Assembly (NCBI GenBank): GCA_025677815.1
Contig: JAIXMP010000010.1
Span: 1,364,001 to 1,428,000 of the forward strand
DNA from: Phascolomyces articulosus
Taxonomy: Eukaryota; Mucoromycota; Mucoromycetes; Mucorales; Lichtheimiaceae
Direction of reading: 5' to 3'
Length of the DNA: 64,000 nt
Below, piece by piece: positions 38,801-51,622 of this stretch. The notes under the pieces are model-generated. The model was not told where the DNA came from. It did no database searches and saw nothing but the letters and a program-made list of their open reading frames with translations. The stretch's first letter is position 1. Each line of letters starts with the position of its first letter. A program made the translations under genes and the position numbers.

Positions 38801-40520
38801 TCTCTCGTTCTCTTCTTTTTTTTTCTCTAAAATCCCCCAATCCCCTTCATTTAACGAAACGGTCAAACCATAATTCATCCAATGACCCCAAATTGAACAA
38901 AATAGTCTCTCATATTAGTGAAGTGAATTCATCATTATAAAAAAAAAAAGAGTTCCATCCTTATTAACTTATCTCTTTCTTTTTGGGGAACATTTAACAA
39001 ACCTCTCCTATTTTTTATGTAATAAGGTAGAGAAGTTTCTATGATGAATGGGGGATATTTATTCTTACTTTTGATACTTCTCAATATGAACAAAATTGGG
39101 GATTTCAGAAGCCTTTTTTCGCTATATTATTATCTAACAAAAAAAAAAAGAGGACTACTCATGTTTATTACGTAACGATATCTTATGATTGACATGAAAT
39201 CCTTCTATTTTTCAATATATCATAGATGTGTAAAAAAGGTTAAGTAAAATGATACTTTTTTTTTAGAAAAAAAAGATCAATATCAGATCAAACAACAACT
39301 TTTTTTAATTAATTTCGATCATCCAAAAAAAGTTTATTCTATAACAAGTACGTAGGTTAATCATCTTGGCTTTTGTTGATGATTATCCTATCTTAATCAT
39401 TAGTGAATATATAAATCAATAAAAACCGGTATTTTTTATATATATACATATTTTTCTTCATTTTCTTTAATATTATTATGAATCATGAAAAAGAAAAACG
39501 TTTGGGGGGGAGGAGGAGAACAAAGAAAGGGAGAAAAAGAGGAAAAGAAAATATTATTATTATTCATCCTAAAATACGATCTCAAACGATCATTGTGTAC
39601 TTCTTTAGTTTAGTGATCGAAACTCAAATCGAGAATTAAGCACCTTAAAAAGAGGACCCTGACATTTGGATTTATATTTCTATCTACTTACATCATCATT
39701 GGATGCTACGTAATAATAATTATAATAAAAAAAGAACAATAAGTGTGTGTATCCTGTGCATTAATATATGCTTTAAATGAGGTTTTACGCACGCACGATC
39801 CTTTTTTTTTTTTATTAGATCACATAAAGGATAAAGTCTTATTTTTTTCCCTTGTGATGTTATTGTTGAATGGGGGATTCTTATTAAAATAGACATACGA
39901 CGACGACGTGTTTATAAAAAAAAGGGGGAGCAAGAAGAGAGAAAGAGAGGGATTCTCTAAATTCAACAAAGCGACCTGTGCACACACGTTAAAAAAGTAT
40001 CATATTACTAGGCAAGGGAAGTCATCCAATCATTTAAAGTTCTATCACCAAAAAAAGATAAACGCAGGGTGATTAAGAAAATTATAGAAAAAGAAAGGGA
40101 TTTAAGAAAGAAAGAAACTCCTTTCATTGTTTTCAGAATTAGAATATTGATCTGCACAACAACAACAACAACAACAACAACAGCTTAAGGGTGGGATTTG
40201 TATTGATTTTTTGCCCGGGCAAAAGGATCGAAAACAAGTGCATGGATCTAATAGTAATAAATAATGCTTCATTCATCCACACTTTTAAAAGACAGTGCAG
40301 ATCAAAGTAATGTGCGCGGTTATTTATCTTGTTTTAGGAGCAAAATTGTGTATAAAAGGAGGGGGGAGGTGTGGATGTGCTGTGTGGATGTGTGTGTGTG
40401 AATGAATGAATGATACGAAGATAATTTTGGGGGGTGGAGGGAAAAAGGAGGGAGAAAAAAAAAATATAAGAAAACGAGATTTCACACACAAACAACACTT
40501 TGGAAAAAAAAAAAAAAAAA

Positions 40521-40532
40521 GTGCGCGCGCAC
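40521..40532. repeat. Alternating GC palindrome
   Basis: GTGCGCGCGCAC is a perfect palindrome of alternating purine and pyrimidine, directly after a run of 18 A. It sits in otherwise very AT-rich DNA and is a candidate for Z-DNA. Confidence 0.7.
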
Positions 40533-40938
40533 AAGCAAGTGATGAAAAGGAAGTTCACAAAATGATCAGCAAAAAGCTGTACAACAATTCACCATGCGTT
40601 ATGTACGTGCGGACACTTTGTGTTACCTTGTTTCTTAAAACAATCCATTCATCCTTTGTCCTACCGAAAAAAAAAAGATTGACATTTTTATCATCCATAT
40701 GAATAATAAGGAGGAAAAGTGTGAAAGTACACGTACTACTAGTTATATTATTATATATGAAAAATGAAGGTGGCAAGGATTAGTATATATATATATAAGT
40801 AAGTAGTAATAGAAGAAGAAGAAGAAGAAATCCCCAAATATAGATTTTGACAATAAAAATCCACGCGTTCATACATCATCTAATAACTTGTAAAAAAAAA
40901 GTCTTTCTATTTTATCATAAACAATAACATCTTTTGAA

Positions 40939-40961
40939 ACGCGCGCGCGGGCTCGCGCACG
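40939..40961. repeat. GC-alternating tract
   Basis: A CG-alternating tract of about 20 nt lies 400 bp from the palindrome at 40521 and just ahead of a poly-T/poly-A junction. It is conspicuous in this AT-rich context. Confidence 0.6.
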
Positions 40962-42755
40962 ACCTCCCTTCTTTTTTTTTTTTTAAAAAAAAAAAAAGAC
41001 ACACGCACGCACACACGCACACATACTAGCACCATTATATGATATCAAGTATATTATAGATGGATTTCACGCTATGACATTGTTTTTGTTTCAACCAATA
41101 GTTCTCTCCTTAATTCAATCATCATCATTATTTTAATCATCATGAATAAATATCTTATTACCATATAGAATGACTAAAAAAGAGACACACCCCCCACCCT
41201 TCTACCCGGATAAGTTCCGACTCGAAGCATTTGTTATACAAAAAAGATCAAAGTGGAAGCGATTGACAAGTCGGACAACCAACGCTTTGATCGGCAGTGA
41301 CACATTTTTTTTTACATCGGTCATAAAAAAAAAAAGAGAACAGACATTTTGGATGAATGATGTCGTTCTTTACTAGAAGTGGATACTTTATATATTTTAA
41401 ATGAGGGTAGGACAAAAAAAAAATATGTCAATCTATTACAACATGGGTTTCTTGATTAAGGTCGATCGATATTTGTTATTATGTCAATCTTAGTGTAATA
41501 ATGATGGTAATAGTAGTAATAGAAACAGACAAAGGGATCAACATCATGTTGATGATAGATAGATATCTTTTTCATCGCGTGAAAAATTCAATCAAAGACT
41601 GTTGTCTTTCTATGTAATAGAATTACTTCTTTTTTCTATTTACTATATAGTAAATAATAATTAATAAAATAGGAGTAGTATAAGAGATCTACTATTACTA
41701 CTACTACTACTATTACTACTATTAAGATATATTATAGTAATCGTAACTAACTTCATTAATAACACCTGCTTTTTTGTTTAAATCAAGGCGTTCTTCTTCT
41801 TATTTTAATGTATCATGATGATGAAATGGATTAAACTTAATAAATTTCTTCTTCTCCCTTTCTCTTACTCTCCTCCTCCCCAAAAAAAAACCTTTTTTTT
41901 TTGGACTCTCTTTCTTATAAACCCCTCTTCCTCTCTTCCCCCCAAAAAAAAAGACTTCAAAATGAAGCACATTAACCCCCTTACTGCACTCACACTTTAA
42001 AAAAAAATAATAGGTCAATTGTTTCCCTTTTTTTATTATTATTATTATTGATGAATTATCTATATAATTTTCACCCTTATAATAAAACGTATGGATGACA
42101 ATATTTTTATACACTCAAGGGGATTTATATATATAAAAGAGAGAGAGAGAGTTTTCCATGGTTTTTCTTCTTTTGGGGGTCGTCGAATGTAAGAGGGGAA
42201 AGAAGAAGAGAAAAAAAAAAGTAAAAAGTAAAAAGGAAAGGGTAAAGAATTATAATAAAAAGGGTTCAAACCGCATGCTTTAACCAGATTCAGACCATAC
42301 TTATACATTTTGTCTAAAGAGTTGTTCTTATTACACTAATTACTTTATATATATATATATATAAAAAGAGAAAGAGAGAGATCTGTTGTGTGTCTGCGTG
42401 GATAAAAGTGTGGAAATGTATATCTTCTTATTGAACCACATCTTATCCATTATGATAAATGGGGGTTAGGGAGAAGTATGTATGTATGGATGGATGTATA
42501 TGTAGGTAGGTAAGTGTGTGTGTGTGTGTGTATGTAAAGAGATGGGGGGATTAAAAAAGCGTGTGTGTGCTACAGATGTACATAACACATTTACATTTAG
42601 AGAGAGAAAAAGAGAGAAAGGATAAACATAAGGGGTTGTGCACGTACCTTTCTACGCCTGTGTATCGTGTAATCTTTCTCTATTTAAGTACAGTGGCTGT
42701 TTTTGATCTGTCTTTTTTTTCTTCTTTTTTTTTTTTTTTTTTCCTTGTCCATTTT

Positions 42756-42765
42756 TATATAAATA
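42756..42765 (+). promoter_or_regulatory. TATA box of the zinc-finger gene
   Basis: TATATAAATA follows a long pyrimidine tract and lies about 200 nt before the ATG. The leader in between is A/C-rich and unstructured, as is usual for well-translated fungal mRNAs. Confidence 0.5.
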
Positions 42766-42966
42766 CCCCACTCGATTAATCACCAACTCACCTCCAAATT
42801 GTCATTTTCTTTTTATATACTTCTTTTATATATTTTTTTTATATACATTCTATATATACAAAACATTACAATAAACGTTTATATCACACAACGTACAACT
42901 ATAAACAATAAATAAACAATAAACAAATACACCAAACAATTTTACTTCTTTTAAAAAAAAACAACA

Positions 42967-43180
42967 ATGGAAATTCTCGAACTTGTACACCAAGAACACG
43001 CTCCAACCGAAGAAAGACCTTTTGCTTGTTCAGCTCCTAATTGTAACAAAACTTTTGGTAAATAGCTTTTTATTCTTATTCACAAAAAAGACTTGGATAA
43101 TTAACTTATTTATCCATCATAATATTAGGTCGACGATCTGATCTTGTACGTCACTCTCGAATTCATACCAACGAACGGTA

Positions 43181-43212
<32 letters not shown>

Positions 43213-43248
43213 TACAAGTTTTTATTTGAAAACAACTTGAAGACTCAC

Positions 43249-43279
<31 letters not shown>

Positions 43280-43546
43280 GTCGTAATTATAATAGACCAT
43301 TTAAATGCCGAGAACCCGATTGCGGTAAAAGCTTCATTCAGGTAACATAAGAAAGAATAAATTGGGAAAAGTCGAGTGTAGATCCTTACCATGCTTGTCA
43401 ATTCTCTTTTTAATTAGCGTTCCGCCCTCACCGTACATATGCGTACACATTCAGGTGAAAGACCGCATGTCTGTGAATATCCTGCTTGTAACAAGAGTTT
43501 TAGTGATAGTAGTTCTCTTGCAAGACACAGGTAATTTTTTTTTTAC

Positions 43547-43585
<39 letters not shown>

Positions 43586-44194
43586 GTTGGAAATAATCAC
43601 TCATACAATTCTCTCAGACGTACCCATACTGGAAAACGTCCTTATAGATGTCCTTTTGATGATTGTACAAAAAGTTTTGTAAGAAAAACTATGCTTACCA
43701 AACATATGAAACATGATCATGCTACCAATGGAAAACGTCCTCAAGTTCAATGGCGTCCATTTATTGAAGAACGTCGTATGGTACAACAACAACGTGAACA
43801 TCAACAACAACAAATTCAATTACAACATCAACAACATATTCAACAAATGCAACAACAACAACAACAACAAATGCAAATGCAACAACAACAGCAGCAACCG
43901 TGCACTTGTGCAGAATGTTGTTGGCAACAACAATCCCCTCCGCCTTTAATGGCAGCTGAAAGTCCTTGTTCTTCTTCAGATGAATATCAACCTACATCTT
44001 TCCCTTCATCTCCTTCCAGTGGTACTTGGTCTCAATGCCCACCTTTGTTACCTATGCCTTATCGACGTTCATCTAGTTTTTCGTCTACTTATAGTCAAGA
44101 GAACGTCTTGCCTAGCTTGTCTTCTTTTATGTATTATCATGATCAAGACAAGGAATATCGACGTGATAGTGGTATTTCATTATTTTCAGCATAA
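42967..44194 (+). CDS. Four-finger C2H2 zinc-finger transcription factor
   Basis: Exons are 42967..43057, 43129..43177, 43296..43341, 43418..43530 and 43618..44194, giving 291 aa. Four tandem fingers are complete: C21/C26/H39/H43, C51/C56/H69/H73, C81/C86/H99/H103 and C111/C116/H129/H134 (or H132). They are joined by TGERP-like linkers (TNERPF, SGERPH, TGKRPY). The four introns cut fingers 1 to 3 and the start of finger 4, so each exon carries only a part of the DNA-binding unit. A poly-Gln region (155-200) with a small CTCAECC cluster and a Ser/Pro-rich C-terminus follow. It is probably a sequence-specific regulator. Targets cannot be guessed; the long upstream region suggests elaborate control. 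Confidence 0.88.
43549..43587. repeat. CT microsatellite in intron 4 of the zinc-finger gene
   Basis: A nearly pure CT run makes up most of this short intron and would serve as its polypyrimidine tract. Confidence 0.7.
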
Positions 44195-46123
44195 ATTCAT
44201 ATACAAACAAACAAAAAAAAATAATGATAGAAAAACGCGTGCGTTTGACTATTTTATTATTCTACATTCAATTCAACCAACTACTACACCATAAATCAAC
44301 AATCGATTATTACATTCATTATTACTATTATGTCACTCTTTATAATACCATTACAACAACAGTTACAATGACAACCTTTATATATCCAAAAAAAAAAAAC
44401 AAAAAAAAAACGATACAGTTCTCTTTCCCTTATACAACTTGATATACATCTATCCATCATCGTCGTCGTTTTTTTTTTCCATCCTTACTACGCCATTTGT
44501 CTCCTCATCCGACTCTGATTCCTTAACAACATTAACTTTATCCATATATATATATATAAAAGCCTTTCCTTTCCATAATACGACATTCCTCCACTCTCTT
44601 TTTTTCTCCCTCTTTTTCTTTTTTTGTTTCTGCATCAAAAAAAAGTCATACCAAAAAGGAATCAGATCCATCCTTTTACTATCCTTTCCTTCTCTCTCCC
44701 TCTTTATACCATTTTTATTTTCTTACACGAAAGCTGCTTGCGGTGAATTTGCACTGTATTTTCTGTTAATTATTTGTTCTTTTTTTTTTTATTATTATTT
44801 TTCATATGGGCTTTTTTTTTCTTAATGCACTCTCTATGCTTCACTATGCTTTTTTTTTCCTCCCCCTCTCCTCGTCTATCACACACACCATTTTTTTTTA
44901 TTATTCATCAATCATACCCATAAAAAAAATTATGTCGTTTTCTTCGCGCATGTAAATATATTCTTTCTTTTTTTACTCTTTCTTTTATATACATATATAT
45001 ATAATAGTACTTTTTTCTTTTAAAAAAAATCTCTTTTTTTCCAAAAAATAATTATTACTACTACTACTACTACCACCTAAATTAACACACACACCTTTAT
45101 ACATCTCCTCCTCTCTCCCCCCCTCCCACCTTTCAAACCAACCATTTTCAAAAGAAATTATAATAGTAATGCATATAATAAATCATTTATTTTTTTTATA
45201 CATATTTATCTATTTCTATTGTTATGATGATGATAGATCTTATAAAAGATGATCCATCTCCTAGACACACATCAATGAAGAGAAGGGGAGGAGGAGGAGG
45301 AGGAGGAGGAGGAGGAGGAGCATATTCACATACAAAAAAAGTAAGGAGGAAAAAAAAAAGAGCCAAGTGTTTTTTATTTTTAAAAAATGGGATCATGGCT
45401 TGAGCGTTTCAGCAGCAAACGTGTATGTAAATAATAATAACAATTCATGGATGATATAAAAAAAAGGTGGGGGTGGTACGTGCTTGTCTTTTTTTTTCGT
45501 ACATTTGTTAAAATGCAGGGTTAATAGACATTTATATATATATATATATAACAATAGAAGGAGGATTATATAAAAATGGGAAGGGTGAAATTGATAATAA
45601 TTGATTATTAAACACGAGAGAAAGGAGAGAGAAGAAGTTCCATGATATTGTATATATATATATATTGGGGGAGGAGGAGGAGGGGTAAGTATAGGATGAG
45701 AGGGAAACAAGAAGATGATGAGGAGAGAAAAAGGGATAATGATACTTATATCCCCAAGGAAGACAATGTAGTAAAATATTATATATCATGTAATAATATC
45801 CATGATGATCAAACTAAAAAAAAAAAAAAAAAAAGGTGGGGACAAGTACAAAATAAAGGAAAATTTGTCTCTTAGGTACAAACAAACAACACTCCCCTTT
45901 TGATGGATAGATACCCGCCGCACTGTCATCCTTTTTTTTTTGATCATTAGGAGAGAAAAGTCATGTAGAACATAAACTATGTAGGTATGTGTTGTTTATA
46001 GTATATATAAAAAAAATAGTGGTTATCATAGTATATATATAATATATAGGAAATAATAATAATAATAATAAAAAGAGGAGGAGAAGGATCATCATTATTC
46101 AAGTCGTGATGTATTCGTCGTTA
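44195..46123. other. Convergent intergenic region
   Basis: About 1.9 kb between the tail ends of the zinc-finger and coiled-coil genes. It is made of T-rich, CT-rich and ATT runs and a GAG run at about 45288-45320. Open frames of up to 128 codons here are low-complexity artefacts. Confidence 0.6.
45288..45320. repeat. GAG trinucleotide run
   Basis: About eleven GAG/GGA units in a row, outside any gene. Confidence 0.75.
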
Positions 46124-46169
46124 TCATTGTTTATCCTCGTCGTCGATCGATACTAAATTGATGGTCGTA

Positions 46170-46206
<37 letters not shown>

Positions 46207-46323
46207 TGGATAACTGTAATTGAGTCGATAAAATTCTTGCATCAAGATTAGAAGATTCCAATTCTATCAACAATTGTAATTGCGGTTGAAGTCTATTATA
46301 TAATATATATAGAAAGGTGGTGA

Positions 46324-46357
<34 letters not shown>

Positions 46358-49109
46358 GCCTAATTGAATGACTTTTCCCTCTCTTTTTTTTTTTTAATAT
46401 GTACGTTAGTTGCATTAGTTTCTTCATTGACTCCTTGGATTTCTGGAAAATATCCAACATCTCCGTAACTATAATTCATCATATTTATTCTTTTTTTTAG
46501 TTATCTTTTTCACTACTATTTTGAATGCATCATGATCACAATACATTTCAAAATAAATAAATAAAAAAGCAGTAAAAAGAGCAGCTTTCTCTCTCACACA
46601 TTCTCTCACCTGATTCATGTTGTATCTCCATGCACTCCTTCTTTAATTGTTCCAATTGCTCTTGTTCCTTTTGTAATAAGGCTAGACTCTCATCAACTTG
46701 TTTTTGTCGATCGTTTCGGAGTGTTTCCGAATCAAATAAAGTGCTTTCCATGGATTGGATACGATGGTTTGCTTCCGCTGCTAATTGAAATTGTCCTGTT
46801 TCTACAGCTAATTTCTTTTGTCGATGTAAACTTTTCAATTGTCCCTTGTTTTGTTGGACCACAGACTCTTGATCTTCTAATCCACATTGTAATGTATAGA
46901 GTTGACGTCGTTTGGTTTCGATCGATTGAGTTCCATGTGTTACCTTATCGTGTGCTCTAATACATATAAAGTAGTAGTTAACACCGAAGTTTTTTTTTTT
47001 TTTTTAATTGGGGTTTAGTTGATTGACATTTGTCTATCTATTAATGGAGAATAGAGGATTCATAAAAAAAAAGGGATGGAACACGAACTTACCGGATCAT
47101 GGCTTGTTTTTTATCTATCACAAGAGCATCTCTAGACTCTACATAGTCATGGAACGTGGTCTTGATGGCCTCTTGTTCTTCTTGACCTTGTTCTAATTGT
47201 TGTGTGGCCACATGAATTTGCTCTTCCAAATTTGTCAGTTCATTTTTTTCTCTTTCTTTGTCTTTGGTATGTTGTTCCATTTCACGATATAATATTTCAT
47301 CTTCACGATCCAATTGGTTCTAAATATAATAATAAGTCAAAAATCTAATTATATTTCTTTTTTTTTTTTTGACAGAGAAGAGAGGTAAATTACCCATCGT
47401 TTTTCAATAGATTGTTGGCGTTGTTGTACCAGTAAATGATCGTGTTCGAGTCCTTCTTTTTCAGGTAAATAAGGTTGCATAATATCATGGATGGTAATAT
47501 CCAACTGATGAATTTCTTCTTCATATTCATCCCGGATTTGTTGTAATTCACCTAACCGGGTCATTAATTCATCAATTTCAGTTTGTACATTTTTCATCTT
47601 GTGAGTGACTTCTTCCTTTTTTGATCGTTCTTGATGGACTAATTCATCCATATGGCTTTTGAATTCAGCATCGGATTGTTCCCACATTTCCTGCTCAAAT
47701 GCAATTTCACTAAAAAAAAAAAGGTATGAATAAGCTGTCAAAAACCCACTTTTTTTTTTTTACTTTCTTAAGATAGACAAAAAGTATAACCTCTTTTCTT
47801 GATCCAATTTCCCTCGTTGATGTTGAATATGCTGAAGTCGTTCTTCATATTTACGTTCTTGATCAATATGATATTTAAGTAATTGTCGTTCTCGATCATC
47901 CTATTTATTACTTTAATCAATAATCCAAACCTAGAGTGAAATAGTATAGATAAGACTTACCTTAGTATGTTGACACGCATCCGCTAATTTTTTAGCCGCT
48001 TCCATTTCTCTTGTCAATAGATCAACTAAAGATATCCAACATGCATGAATGTGTTGTTCCACTTGATCTTCTGTATCACTAAACACATCCCATAATTTTT
48101 CCGTCAATTTATTTTGTTGTGTTTGAAACGCTTGTGCTTGTAAATAATCTTCCACTGTCAATGCTTCTTTTGATTTGACTGTGACTTGATGAATTTCTTT
48201 TTGAAGCTAAAAAAAAAAAAAAGAACATCATCGATCATTTTATCATGATGGATATACAATTGAGTCGGAGAGAGAGAGATGTCAATTTTTTTTTTGATTA
48301 AAAAATGTCGATCTTCTTTTCGTTTCCTTACTTGGATCATTTGCTCGTGAATCAATGCACGTTTATTATAACAACGTTGAATCTTGTCTTTTTCACGCTC
48401 TTTCTCTGCTTGAATTCTTTTCCATGTGGTTTCTGCAGAAAGTCTATTCATTTCATTGGTCCCTTGCTTCTTTTTTCTATTATTATTGTTTTGACTGGAT
48501 GGATGGATGATCTTGGATTGTTTTGGACTTTCTAATCGAGGTGTACTACTTCCATCATCATCATCATCATCCTCATTCTCTTTTTTCTTTTCTTGATTAT
48601 CAACATCTAGTAGATGGATATTGGCTATTTAGCAGTTGGGAGGAGGAGGTAATCCGCATATCAAAAAAATAATAGTGTTATCATTGGTTTACTCTCTCTC
48701 TCTCTCTCTCTCTTTTTTTTTCACTTTTTACACTAAAAAAAACAGATAGTTTACACGAAGCACCAATAAATGAAAACGCAGACTTTTTCATTGATGAAGA
48801 GGACGATATGGTCTTGTTATTATTGTAATGACGTTGTTGTTGTTGTTGTTGTTGTTGTCCAGCATGACGGGTATTGCTAGTAGTTGGTTTATTATCACAG
48901 CGACTGGATCGTTCAAAAGTAGGTAAAGATTGGGTAGACGACGACGACGACGCTATTGGTGTTTGATTCACAAAACTAGTAAATTGGTCTCCAAAGAAGT
49001 CATCGGCTAAAGATGCCGTTAAATTAGAACGAGTTGTTGTTGGTGTGGGCGACGATGCAGTGGACAATGTCTTTTTTGTTGTGGCATTGATAAAATGGAA
49101 TGCTGACAT
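46124..49109 (-). CDS. Coiled-coil protein with UVR-like motif, unknown function
   Basis: Nine exons, complement(46124..46292, 46405..46468, 46610..46956, 47093..47319, 47394..47709, 47791..47900, 47961..48206, 48332..48624, 48755..49109), 708 aa, every joint in phase. Residues 1-210 are disordered, Ser/Thr/Asn-rich, with FFGDQFTSF near residue 39, a poly-Gln run and a poly-Asp run. Residues 215 to about 640 are a nearly continuous charged coiled coil. A stretch at 563-588 (KKLAVETGQFQLAAEANHRI) fits the UVR pattern of paired helices that mediate protein contacts. The C-terminus has a poly-Asn run encoded by an ATT repeat. I do not recognise the family. A scaffold or tether is a reasonable guess, nothing more. 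It is 170 bp downstream of the Sok1-like gene on the same strand. Confidence 0.75.
46325..46355. repeat. AT microsatellite in an intron
   Basis: A pure AT run within the last intron of the coiled-coil gene; likely length-variable between strains. Confidence 0.7.
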
Positions 49110-49279
49110 TAAAGTTTATGGTGTCGTGTATTAGTTTGTTTTGGTTTGTGGTTTTTCAAGCAAAAAGAGATAACGAAAAAGATAAAATTATATATATTTT
49201 ATTATTATGTGGGATAAAATAGTTTGCTACAGAAAATAATAATACATGCAAAAAAATAAAATTAAAAAAATACACATAT

Positions 49280-49967
49280 TTAAAACTTAAAGTTGTTGGT
49301 CATTCTATGCCATAATTGTTGATACAAAGTACCATACGTGGCAAGGTTTAAATCCGCTACTGCTCTAATACGTAAACCCAAAGCGAGTAATTCTCGATCT
49401 AAGGGCATCAGGGTATTATGATTAAAGTCATGATATTGTAATTGGCCTTGTGAAACGCGTCTCAACACATGAAACACCCGGTCATGCATCATTTGATAGA
49501 TTTCCGACGAGGTATTCAGGTGTCGTTTCAACCATGTCACCCATTTTTCTGGATCATCCAACAACAATCCCTTCTTACAATGATTCTTTAAAGAAGAAGA
49601 GTGATATTTTGTTGTTCTTCTTGCATGGGTTGTCATGGCCGCTTCACATGCATGTATGGCAAATGGATAATAAAAGGAAGAAGTGATGGTGGAAGACGTG
49701 GCGTTGTTGGAGGAAGAAGAAGATGGGTGTTGAAATGTAATGCTGATGCCTGTACGTTTTAATCGTTGTGCTAGTTTAAGTTTTAATGTTTGAAGATCTG
49801 TCTTGTTCCACCATGGACCAACTAAATAGTAATAGGGTATGAGGAGAATGGCTAAAGTTGTAATGTAGATAAACTCAGTACGGAATTGATGGACAAGACG
49901 GTGTTGATCATATTGTAATGTATATGGAAAAGGTGCGTAATCCATTGTAATTAATCGAATCATGGCT

Positions 49968-50010
<43 letters not shown>

Positions 50011-51622
50011 CAAGGTAAAAATGAGTACATCCTATCTATTGCAAGGGGAGGTCACAGAATTTTGGATTGTTACCAGTATGATAGACGCGAAGAAAAGTCC
50101 AATCGGGATGATCTTGTGAATGCGATAACCATTCTTCAATTAGATACCATTGGTGATCGTCTTTTATTTGTTGTTGAAATTGTTGGTGTTCAAATTGTGC
50201 ACATGTTTGAACTAAATAATTACGGTGTTCTCGCAAAAACCTGTTGGCTTGATCCTATACGTAAATTATTCTCTTCCTATTAGAATCATCTTTTTTTTTA
50301 TCCACAATAAATAAAATAGAAAGGATAATTACCAATTGAATTGCTTCTAAAACAGCAAAGCATTGTCGAAATGCTTTAGCATAACATTTTTGTTCAAAAT
50401 AAAGCACCAGCAATTGAATCCGTGGTATATGTTCTGGAGGACACATGGGTTGAAGGACTGAAACTATAAATTGCACTTTATCACCTAGATCCAAAGTATG
50501 ATGAACCAATTCACGTAAAATCAGGTCCGGATTCAACATACTTCGAACGGTATCCATGGTAATATGACGTGGCCAAACATGTTGATGTTTATGAAGGGGA
50601 GGATGTGTGGTCATTGTTCCTCGACGACTTATTGTGGTAGATGAAAAACCATGGGTTGTGATTTCTTTGGATGAACGATACAATAAAGCAAGACTTTCGA
50701 TGACTTGATCCAATAAGACGGGTAAAAAAGCATCATAATGAATTTCATGTTGAAAGGCTCGATCCAAACGGGTCCAATACCGTTCTGCTTTTCGCTGTTT
50801 CGCCCTTCCTGAAGCACCATCAAAGTTGGGGCGAAAACGTAAATTGCGATCAAATAATAAATCGTGCCGTAGTTGAATATTGTTCATGATTTGGTCCAAG
50901 GCTAACTCTTGAAGGGTTTCAGCGGTAATAGGGGGTGTCCATGCATTTTGTAATACCATGGGTCGGCCATCTTCCCCTCTCTCTTCCAATTCCACATGAT
51001 CATCATAAGGAGATTCTTTCTTCTTCTCACTATAACAACAACAAGAACAACAATGTGTTGTGGTTGTATTCTTTTTGCTAGTACTATTACTACTACTAGC
51101 CATTGTCTCTTTTTCTACGCCATGATGACGATGTCTAGGTGACGCGGATGAGAATAATGAATGTGATTGTAAAAGAGCAATGTCATTCTTGTTATTATTA
51201 TTATCTCTGATACTACTATTACTTGATCTGGTATGATTCGTACTATCATCATCGTCGTAATGTTCGATAAAATGAAGATGATGAAGACTTCGTCGACGCG
51301 TTTTATATCGACGTCGTTGTTGTTGTTGATGGTGATGTATGGTGGTGACGGGTGATGTTGGAGACGACAAAGATGCTGATGATGATCGTGAATCCATGCT
51401 AGGTCGTCGACGTAAACTATTATTACGTGTCAAAACACGATGTTGCTGTGTGATGCGGACCCAACAAAATCGATTTCGACAAGTGCCTTCCTTCTTTCTA
51501 ATTTGATGGGGTCGTCTGAGTTGCTGTTGATCTGGGGGTATCACCGTGGATGTGGTACAGCTATGCCATGATTTTTTCCAATGACTACATGATAAATCAT
51601 TTAGGCATTTGCGTTGTAGCAT
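49280..51622 (-). CDS. sok1: Sok1/TCP11 family protein
   Basis: Three exons, complement(49280..49965, 50074..50254, 50333..51622), 718 aa. The N-terminal 220 residues are disordered and Ser/Asn/His-rich, with LRRRPS at 70-75, which fits a protein kinase A site, and a Cys cluster at 191-196. The TCP11 domain begins near residue 226 (NAWTPPITAETLQELAL, LRHDLLFDRNLRFRPN) and runs to the end, including MLNPDLILRELVHHTLDLGD and MDYAPFPYTL. Yeast Sok1 rescues loss of PKA, and mammalian TCP11 acts in cAMP signalling; a role in PKA-linked growth control is inferred. The last intron contains an AT run of about 37 nt. The start at 51622 is the first Met past an upstream Phe-rich artefact; an extra 5' exon cannot be excluded. 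Confidence 0.85.
49970..50006. repeat. AT microsatellite in a Sok1-like intron
   Basis: About 18 AT units sit next to the acceptor site of the last intron. Confidence 0.75.

Larger units (their letters stand above)
35874..42755. other. Seven-kilobase gene desert
   Basis: No coding frame here has family resemblance, splice structure or plausible composition. The stretch is rich in homopolymers, GAA, ATT and GT runs, a CAA run at about 40158-40181, and alternating GC tracts at 40521-40532 and 40939-40961. It must hold the septin promoter on the left and the zinc-finger promoter on the right. A long non-coding transcript cannot be excluded. Confidence 0.6.

Noticed and set aside
40406..40702. 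98-codon frame in the gene desert
   Set aside because: Driven by Lys/Gly homopolymer runs and an 18-A tract; no family, splice sites or start context.
42255..42300. tRNA-like GGTTCAAACC motif
   Set aside because: It resembles a B box, but no acceptor stem, D arm or anticodon arm can be formed around it.
44439..44825. 128-codon frame after the zinc-finger gene
   Set aside because: Phe/Ser/Tyr-rich translation of T-rich and CT-rich 3' sequence; composition explains it.
45393..45789. Proline/tyrosine-rich minus-strand frames
   Set aside because: Created by GAG/GGA and TATA runs; two overlapping frames are equally open, a sign of composition and not of coding.
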